Source: Ophthalmolycus amberensis (lineage: Eukaryota; Chordata; Actinopteri; Perciformes; Zoarcidae). From it: a stretch of 64,000 nucleotides of DNA. This document shows positions 23,140 to 64,000 of this stretch, piece by piece (the first letter of the stretch is position 1; each line of letters begins with the position of its first letter). The translations under genes were made by a program, and so were the position numbers. Below the pieces are notes generated by a model. The model had not been told where the DNA came from. It was given only the letters and a program-made list of their open reading frames with translations, and searched no databases. The stretch covers positions 42,501 through 106,500 of the forward strand of contig JAFEUB010001549.1 in the NCBI GenBank assembly GCA_024529925.1, read 5' to 3'.

Positions 23140-26035
23140 TAGATTCGACAAACTATTTCCTTTATTAGAAAGAAATCCTTGGAGGTATAAGCCCTCAAAG
23201 AGCTCTAAATGTGATGTCACATGCCGTATATACAGTTATATACATAAAAGTGCAATGTCACGATGAGTAAGCTGTTTATTTATTATTCATTCTGTCGTAT
23301 CACTGTCTGGAAAATAGCATCGTTACTTATTCATGTTCTTCCTGCACTGCATCTTCTCAAATAAAAACACAGAATCTGACATGAAAATGCAACAGTACAG
23401 AATGTCCGAAGTTCCTCTAAAACATTTTCCAAAGGCACTTTCACATACTACAGATGTACGGGACACCACAGAGCAGCTTAAAGCCTCCAGACGGCATAAC
23501 GAGTCCTACTGTTGATGAGAACGTAACATAGTGACAAAAGCACTTTATTTATTTTACAACTGGATTTATACTGCATCATTTATTCCACGTCATTTCTACC
23601 CAGAAACAATACAAAACAAAAAAAAGATTAAAAAAATAATGAAAGTTAGTAAATCAGAAATTAATCGTCTTGACTATTATACACACACAATACCTGTCAA
23701 GTCAAAGATAGTGTAAACCTGCTGTTAGAGAGCATTGCTTAGTCAGCCTTTTCTGTGTTATTACACTAGCCAAACAGTTCCAGGACATGCACCCAGTTTC
23801 TGTTACGTCTACAGTGCCGACCAGATTTTGAAAGAGACAGTCGAGCTGTGCCGTCACGCGGTTGGAACTCTGGCACATACATTTAATGGGGCTGTTGCAT
23901 TCGAAAGCATCTCTCTCTCTCTCACACACACACGCACGCACGCACACACACACACACACCGATATTAGGGGTGGGAATCACCAGAGGTCCCGCGATACGA
24001 TATTACTACAATATTATCACGATACTGCGATATTCTGAGTATTGCGATAACACATTTTGCAATTTATTACTTTTTTCAACTTCAAATGATGTCCCCAAAG
24101 GAAAACTGTGTCAACATGTTTTATTTAATAAGATAAAGTTTTCAGTCTGTTCATCTCACTTCAATCATTTTTATTGCAGCAAAATAGGATTGTCAAGCAG
24201 ACAGACTGACCAACAATGTCATAAATGTTGCATGAACCTGACAAACTGAACTGTTTGTATTACTACATAGTCCAACTTAACTAAATGCAAACGTGTGGAC
24301 TCAGTATATGAACTATAACTTATATAAGTAGGATATAATAGTTATATAACTTGCGATGCGTAGACGTCGAGGGCAGAGAGACAGTTATGCGCTGCACTCT
24401 CCCCATGAGCCTGGCTACTGTTGGCAGATTTAACCCCGTTGTGAGGCCAGATGTCTCTCTTTGTTTTGACCAACTTCCTACCAATCACGCTGACCCGGGA
24501 CCTTTGCTGACCTCACCAGAAAACAACTCAGCACCATCTAGTGGACTGAAAAAGTAATTGATTTGATTTTTCTAAAAAATAAAAATAATTTTTTTTTTTT
24601 TTTAATAGTTTATATAATAAAAGATCGCAAGATACAATATCGCCACGCAAAATATCGCAATACTATGCTGTATCGATTTTTCCCCCACCCCTACTCGATA
24701 TCAGTCAGAGAACAATTCAAAAACACATCGCTGACATTCTCACCTGAAACAGACCGGAGTGACACGGAGTGAGCGGCTGTTTTCAGAGAAGCATAGGAAG
24801 CAGGGGGAACATATTATGGAGGCTTTCACACGAACAGTCATTAGGTCCATGGCTACCGGCAGCACTCCCACGGGGCGCTGCTATTAATATACACACGAGT
24901 CAACATGAAATATGCCTACATCATATCTGGAGGTTCACATCCATGCTTTTAACTCGCACAGTCATGTCTTTGGGTAGATCAAGCCAGGCAAGGCGTAAAA
25001 AGAAGCTGTGGCACGTCTTCCACACCGTGTAATATAGCATTATGTGTCGTATATATACTGTAGGTAGGAAATTATTGGTCATCATAATTTTTCACACTGC
25101 TCCACCATTTATTATACAGATGCAAAGGCATACGTTATTACGAGGCATGTTTTATTCCTGCATCACGAGTTATTGATGCAGGAATTCAAGAATGCATGAA
25201 GTTCATAATGAAGTAGTGGTTTTCTCCAATAGTCGTATCTCATTCCAGACAATGTGGAAGCATGTTAAAATAACTGAGTGACTCCAGCACAGAGGTGATC
25301 TTTGTACATTTCTGAGACACAACAGATGGTGTGCCTTGCCAAAGAAAGTTGCAGAGTTTACACGCTAGTGAGGAAAGCACACTGCTAATCAGCACTATTA
25401 ACTATTAACAGAGTATTGGTAGTTGTTAAGGGCTCCTCAGGCCCGTAGTCAGTCCGACCTTCAAACTATTTCTGTCCAGGTAGTCACAGCACCTTTAGAA
25501 TATTCTAACATGTGAAATCAGTTACATCTCCAAGTCGATAAGGCCTTACAACCAGTTCACAACACCTTTCGATGGCCGTCCTACGTAAGAGCAGAAAAAG
25601 AAAAAGAAAAAGTACATCATTTAGTTCTGTGTGTGAGAATGCCACTCTGGTCACTACAGTTCTCATCAGAAAGCCTTTCAGGTTCAGTGGTTAAACAGTG
25701 GAGCTACATGCAGCGTGTTTAGTTCATGAATGTCTGTAAACTAATCTAACTAGTGTACGTTTCTCTAAAACCTTGAAGGAAGCCTTCGTGATTTGTTGTT
25801 TGAATTTCTCTGAAAAAAAAAAAAGAGAGAAGAGATTTGTTGGATAATAAACTAAGCATATTAACACTTAACTGTGCACGCTATTGAGACAGAAGATTAG
25901 TCCGGCTGACGAATCTGTCACCGCTGTAACGCTCCTACATGTTTCTAAATCTATGAAGACTCGACACTGGTGGCATTTTGCAGCCTCCTGGAAGTTGATC
26001 GTTTTTGTTTCACATCTCTGGTTCCCTTCCCAGAG
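23140..26035 (-). other. srgap1: Probable 3' UTR of srgap1
   Basis: No coding sequence seen. The srgap1 stop (TAA) is at 26036-26038. Minus-strand AATAAA signals are seen as plus-strand tttatt near 25107, 23550, 23271-23280 and 23161-23166. A long 3' UTR ending near 23140 would place it tail-to-tail with ccdc113. It contains a CA repeat (about 23927-23959) and a MITE (23966-24693). Confidence 0.5.
23966..24693. mobile_element. hAT-like MITE in the srgap1 3' region
   Basis: Starts TAGGGGTGGGAA and ends CCCACCCCTA, inverted ends of about 10-12 bp. Subterminal sequences rich in gcgatacgatatt and aatatcgcaatac also pair with each other. Flanks are accgatat (23958-23965) and ctcgatat (24694-24701), agreeing at 6 of 8 bases, consistent with an aged 8-bp duplication. 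At 728 bp it has no transposase. Confidence 0.75.
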
Positions 26036-58373
<32,338 letters not shown>

Positions 58374-61300
58374 CTGAAAAAAAGAAACAAACAATGACAC
58401 CATTACAACACATCAGTAAAATAATACAATGAAATACACAGTTTCCCCAAACCAAAATCATAGTTTAAACCCCATTTAAACCAACATGAATTAACGAATC
58501 TCCATTATAAAAACACAGAAGCAACTACTTTCATTGAACTGAAACTTGACAAGTCTGTTAAAAGCACACTGTTACTGTACATTAGGTTTTATACGAATGG
58601 ACCAGACATTGACCACAAGGACCAGACATTGACCCGGGGTTTGAGCGGTACAAATACAGAACAGTGGATTTATCATGCTGTGTCAAATACAAGGTTGCTG
58701 AGTGAAAGTGGTATCAGTGTCACGACGGCCTTTCCACTCAAATCATCGAACGCAGCTCGAGTTTCACCGTCCACATGCTCAACTCATTATCTGGTTTCTA
58801 CGCCTCAACCTGAAAGACTTTCCCCAAATATGTTAACTCAATCAGCCGCGCCACAAGGCTGACTCGGTAATACTATTACACACACGCCCACATTAATGCA
58901 CCTCACGGTTGTGGGATACAGTTTAACAGTGACGCTGTGATGGATTTAGAGGGGCTTTAGCTATTCATTTTACTGTGGAGCGCTCATATTTCCCTCACAC
59001 CGACTCACATGTTTATGGGATTATGAGTCATGACGATGAATGTTTGATCTCTCTACTACAGTCGATACCACGCTCTGCTACCTGGATGATGTTACGGCCT
59101 CGTCTCGCACTCCAAGTCTTTCGCTAACCCAATTATCCTCAGACAAATCTCATTCCGGGAGCCGCTCCCAGGCAAAGGCCGTAAGAGGGTTCTGTGAGGG
59201 TATTGAACCGCCTAGTGTGGTGGAATAGATTAGATGGAGTGGTGGTGTACCTCTGATCAAGAATGGGGTGAATTCAGGCAAGAAAGTAGAAGACTACAAG
59301 CTAGCAAACATGGATGTAAAATAATGCAGGTTTTAAAATATGAAATAAAGTGTTCACTGAGAAAGGAAATGTATTCAGTGCAGTTGCTAGACACAATGCG
59401 TTTTGGTGAGAAATACTGAATGCGAACATAACTTTAACCCAGCAGGGTGTCCACCGGGTCCCTTCAAGAGATGCTGCTTTACTCAGAGAGTGCACAATGG
59501 TTGGTAGTTGGAGGGAAACTTTTCATTTGAAAGTACATTGGGTTGCTTTTTGATAAACAGGATTTATGAAAATTGTACAATGGTTGCAACCAGAATGTGT
59601 GAGAAGTCCAGCTGCTGGTATAAGCTGCAGGGTCCAGTGCATAGACAGAGGTAGGCTGAAGCAAACAAGCCAATTCCAGGCCCATATAATCCTAACCTCT
59701 CCAACTCATGTCTTTGTTATATTGCATGCAGCTGTTCATTGCAATGATACCCCACACATTGGACATTGTAGGAGAATAGATGAGTCAGCATGTGGCCTTG
59801 CACACGTAAGGCTTCTTGTGAGTGTTGGCCACAGGTAAGAGGCTCTTTAGAGGTCACACACCTCGTTGATCCAGGTCAGTTCACGAGGATTGTTCATTGT
59901 GACAAACAGTCGGACCGAATGTCTCTCAACTCTGTTGAACTGTCAACACCCAACAGGCCAAGAAAAAGTGCGTGCACAAACACACAAACTCTCCCTCTTG
60001 TTCTTCACGGGTAAAGCTGCACGATGTCCGAGAATATGAATAGACAGCAAAGAGGATTAGACTCTCAGTTACTGGCTGCCAGGCCGGTGTCTGAAATTAG
60101 TGTCGTGTTGGGTGACCTGGCCGGTTGGCAACACCTTCCCAACAACCAACACCTGGTCCGTCAATTCCCCTATTTGTAGCTCTTACCTATTCAGAGAGCA
60201 AACAGCCTGTAAGCCGGGATAACCACAGCTCTAAGCACCAAACTTGGCAAGAGTCAAACTCAGGCATGTTTGAGAAAGCGAAGAGAAGGGAGCTACGGAA
60301 AGATCTTGGTCATTTATAGTTTGATCTGGTTGTTGAGTTTATAGTTGATCTGTAATTGTGTCTCTTGAAACCTGACTGTACCGCATTTTAAGCCAACTGC
60401 CGATTAATTGTGGACGCTTGCACATCGTGAAAATCTTAAAGACACGGCCTCTCTCCTGTGGGAGAACCCATTAGCAGCGGTCAGCTCAGAGGACAGAACC
60501 TTTGACTATCTGTCAGATCTAACACTCGTCAGCGTCAGCTTCTCCATTGAGAAGGCTGGGAAGTGATCCAGAGCTCAATGAAAAGCCTTCTCAGGGCTCA
60601 CATGAGCTGCGAGAGAGTGAGTGTGTGAGAGAGAGCGAGAGAGAAGTAAAGTGTGTGTGAGAGAGAGAGAAGTAAAGATAAAGATGAAAGTGAAGCGACA
60701 TTACATTCAAGGCATGTTTAGACTGCGCTGACCAGAAAAAGCTACACCTAAAATAATGCTCTTAAGCACTCTGTGAAATAGTAGCTCCGTTCGTAGTGTC
60801 GCTACATGTCATGCACATACACACTGTATACCTCAAATTACACGCAATGACGGCTGTGTGTCGTGAAGCTCAATTCTTTGTTTAAATCAGAGCGGGGGTT
60901 TCCAATTCGGTCTAATTCATTAAAAAGATCATACCATCTGTATTCCAACCACATTAGAAGGATGAAACCGCCCCAGAGAGGAGAAACCAAGTCAGCCTTT
61001 GGGGAGTGCTGGGTTTCATATTGCCACTGACATTAATCATTGTTTAGAGATGGCAGTTGTATATGCGGGGCCTGTGTGTGTGTGTGTGTGTGTGGGGCGC
61101 TCAGCATAGATCTGAGAGCCGAGTCACTGTAAAACAGTCACACGGTTAATGGACACAGTTAGCTGATGTATTTCATAAAAACAAGCTTGGACCAAATGAC
61201 ACAGATCCTTTCATTTAAATGAAATAAATGTATTTGTTCTATTTCCCAGACAGCTGTCACATGGTAATGCATTGAGGACAGAGCTGGAGTCCTTAGCTTA

Positions 61301-62650
61301 GTATAGAGACTGGAAACAGTGCTACACTGCTAGCCTAGCTTTGTCCAACAACTCTTAAGACGTTTTATTTGCACAACGTATCGCGTTTGTTTAACCCACA
61401 CTTAATAAGGAATGTTAAAAACGTCAATTTGTGGTTTTAGGTTGAGTTACGCGTCCATCAGTTAACAGCTCTATGCAGCGTCTCTGGTGACGGCACAGGT
61501 GGCCAGATACCGTCATTGAGCGCAGGTCTTAGTTTCAACAACAAAAGGTAAGGTATCAAACCTGGCAACCACACTGTGGGGAAAAAGACTCGGGGTGACT
61601 GCGCACACTCGTAGCTCCTGGCTGTTGATCGGCAGAAAAAGCTCCATCACAAATTATTCTGCGCCAAGCCAAACACATCCTGACTTGAGATACGCACTCT
61701 GCACAGAAATGAGACTTAATCTCATCTCACTCTCGGAAATTAGACGACCAAGCATATTTTTCATAGCAGTAATTCTGGCTCGTCATATAGGAGAAACACA
61801 GGTGTTACTAATAGCATTAAGTATGGCCCTGTTCTATCCCAGACAAGCCATGACACTGGGACAGTCTGCATGCACAATAACCAGCACCCTGAAGCAGCAC
61901 ATGGAAACTTAGAAAACGCTCCAAACAGCCTGAAGCTTTGGGATCTCCACCTCGTAGCTGCAGCCACAGAACGTGACTTCCATAAATAAAACAGGGCAGA
62001 GTCAAAACAAAGAGCCGGCTGTATGAATAATGAAAACTGAATACATGTGATAGGATCTGTCCAAGCATAAAGAAAGAAAGAAAGAGAGGTCCCCTATTTG
62101 CCTTCTGTATTAAAACAGAACAAAAGAAGCTAAAATGGGGCGTTTCTGTGGCTGAGGCTTGTTTTGAAAAGCGACCACAATGCAGCACTGAAGAAATAAA
62201 TGCACACGCCACACGGGTCAGCCGGAGGATGTTGACGAAGACACCGGGGCTACTCTGGGTTACTCGACTGCTGTTCCACCTCACAGCATGAGACCTGAGC
62301 ATACAAGGAAGTGAAAACACAGGTCTTTGATGTGCTGGCAGGATGACAACAGTACAGCTGTCTCCTCGAAGCTGTGAGGGAGCCCATGTATCACGGGGGG
62401 GGGACTTCTCTGTTTGTGCCTCGATACCGATGCTCTGCTGAGATCAAAGGATCGGGGAAGCTGTAATTAGAGGGCGAGCCGTGTCTCGGGTGTCCTATGA
62501 ACTGGGACCTCCCACCAGTCTGCCGTCACCTGAGGAACTGCATTACAACAACTTTAAAAAGGAGACAACTATCACACAATGGGGCTGGGCACTGCAGATT
62601 CCAGAGCAATGAGGATCCAGGTGGAGCAATGATAGGACTAGTGTGTATGT

Positions 62651-62682
<32 letters not shown>

Positions 62683-64000
62683 ACACTACCCTGCAGATGT
62701 TGAGCATTTGGCAAAGTGTCTTCAGAGTTACAATTTAACATGTGAATCAGCATTGAAGGCAGTCAATCAAAGTGTGTTGAATCAGGGGAGGCAACGAGAG
62801 TAACATGTACAAAAATGACCGAATGTGTGTTTCACATCTGGCCTCATTAGTAAAACTATAAGCCTTTAAACACTATCCAAAGGAAATGACTACAGCAGCT
62901 TCCTGTTTGTGTGTTGGGGGGGGGGGGGGGGGTCGGGTAAGTATTTAAAGACCCCCCCCCCCCCCTTACAATCGGATGAACCCACAACCATCGAGAGACG
63001 TTAATTACTTTGAGAACAAATAAAGGAGCCACACTTTTACTTTTTGGAGAAAAAAAAAGAGCGCGAGAGCGAGAGAGAAAAAGTTGCACAAGCTTAACTG
63101 ACACAAAGGCGCTCCTCTGAAGGAAAGCCACTTTGTAATTTAGGCCTGTGGTCAGGTCATGCGACTCCCTGCAGCATAGGAGCTCATAATCTTTTAGGGA
63201 GTTGTCGTCTTTGTGGTGAGGAAGGCAGCAGAGGCCCGGTTTCAGCCATGAAGCCACAGTCTTCAGACGGGAGAGTGGAGGCACACTGATCTGAAACTGT
63301 GGCGACCGAGGTTCCTCTGCGCTACTCTAATTCACCGAACTAAACCGCAGGAGCCCATCCGAGTTTCATCTCATCAAACGCAAAGCCGGATAATATATAC
63401 TGTATGTATCCCGTACATCATGCAGCTAAAATATACTTTGTTGTGAAATGAATGGGTTAATTGAAAGTGAAGGACTGTTTATAACACACGGGTGACTGGA
63501 GACACCGCTGGCCGATATGACCGCCATGAGAAATCTGGATTGTGTTAGTGGCGAGTTCAAACTTCTGTTTAGTTAATCAAAGAAAAGTCACATGTGACCT
63601 CTTCTAGTCGAGGTCAGACTTCAGTACAGTACTGAGGGAGGTGGAGGCAGTTAAAGAGAGACTTCAGGGGCATCACGGATCAACAGCAGGCTACGTTCAC
63701 CGCGCGTAGAGAACTGGAAATTGTATTCACTAATAAAAGTGAATGTGTTGAACATAATTCACATTCGACCAGAGTGAAATGAGGAGTGTGTTCCAATAGG
63801 TGAACGTTTAATTTAGTGCAGATTTGTTAACCTTCTCGTACCCTGCATGTTACGTCCCACATTTCTCTAGACTTTATGTTTCCAAATTCGTTGTCGTCGG
63901 CTCTTTCATTTCAAATTCTGTCCGAATTTTTTTCAGTCTGTTAATGTTTTTTGGATCCCTGTCAGCCCAAACACCTAAAAGCCAGGTTTTTTTAACCTCT
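58374..64000 (-). other. srgap1 intron reaching the right edge
   Basis: By gene order this is intron upstream of the first visible srgap1 exon. I searched for the preceding F-BAR exon and did not recognise it. Contents: GA-rich (60610-60675) and TG tracts (61074-61093, 62641-62681), a G17/C14 inverted pair (62916-62965), and otherwise ordinary sequence. Confidence 0.5.
62916..62965. repeat. G17 and C14 runs forming an inverted pair
   Basis: Seventeen G at 62916-62932, a 19-base spacer, and fourteen C at 62952-62965. The runs are complementary and could form a hairpin, and each could form a quadruplex or i-motif. Confidence 0.85.

Noticed and set aside
61817..62320. Minus-strand open frame of 167 codons in the right-hand srgap1 intron
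   Set aside because: No recognisable domain, no matching splice signals and no resemblance to the missing F-BAR exons.
62856..63284. Minus-strand open frame of 142 codons
   Set aside because: It runs through the G17/C14 homopolymers and has no family features.

Overview
This window is nuclear DNA of a ray-finned fish, probably a spiny-rayed teleost. The evidence is spliced vertebrate genes with GT-AG introns, many long CA/GT microsatellites, an L2-type LINE, solo LTRs and hAT-like non-autonomous DNA transposons with teleost-type ends. I see no prokaryotic genes, CRISPR array, tRNA or rRNA.

Layout. (1) 638-9828, plus strand: a complete 13-exon cytochrome P450, thromboxane A synthase (tbxas1/CYP5A1), with an L2 LINE, itself split by a solo LTR, in intron 4 and a second solo LTR in intron 5. 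(2) 11832-16541, minus strand: an 11-exon PARP12-type zinc-finger mono-ADP-ribosyltransferase, tail-to-tail with tbxas1. The tbxas1-parp12 pairing matches human 7q34. Two of its exons are one base too long for the conserved frame, both at homopolymers. (3) 16831-18982: a hAT-like element with a perfect 8-bp target duplication, carrying a palindromic 26-bp minisatellite. (4) 19151-22197, plus strand: a coiled-coil ciliary protein of the CCDC113/CFAP263 family, with an RFX X-box-like motif and a perfect hairpin just upstream. (5) 26036-58373, minus strand, continuing beyond the right edge: srgap1, a SLIT-ROBO Rho GTPase-activating protein. Nineteen exons (968 codons plus stop) run from within the F-BAR domain through RhoGAP and SH3 to the C-terminus. 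The first ~115 residues lie off the window.

The genes do not form one pathway: they are prostanoid synthesis, antiviral/stress ADP-ribosylation, axoneme structure, and Rho/Rac control in neuronal guidance. They are neighbours, arranged in convergent tail-to-tail pairs (tbxas1/parp12 and ccdc113/srgap1).

Most of the right half is srgap1 intron, holding a 2-kb 31-bp minisatellite, several very long CA tracts and degraded transposons. I found no convincing new biological system. The observations most worth a second look are the parp12 frame breaks, a splice-phase break in ccdc113 that a 5-nt microexon would repair, a 28-nt srgap1 microexon flanked by UG and CA repeats, the composite hAT-like element, and departures of tbxas1 and srgap1 from the mammalian motifs. 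All exon boundaries were set by eye from splice consensus, phase and remembered family sequences; no alignment was run.
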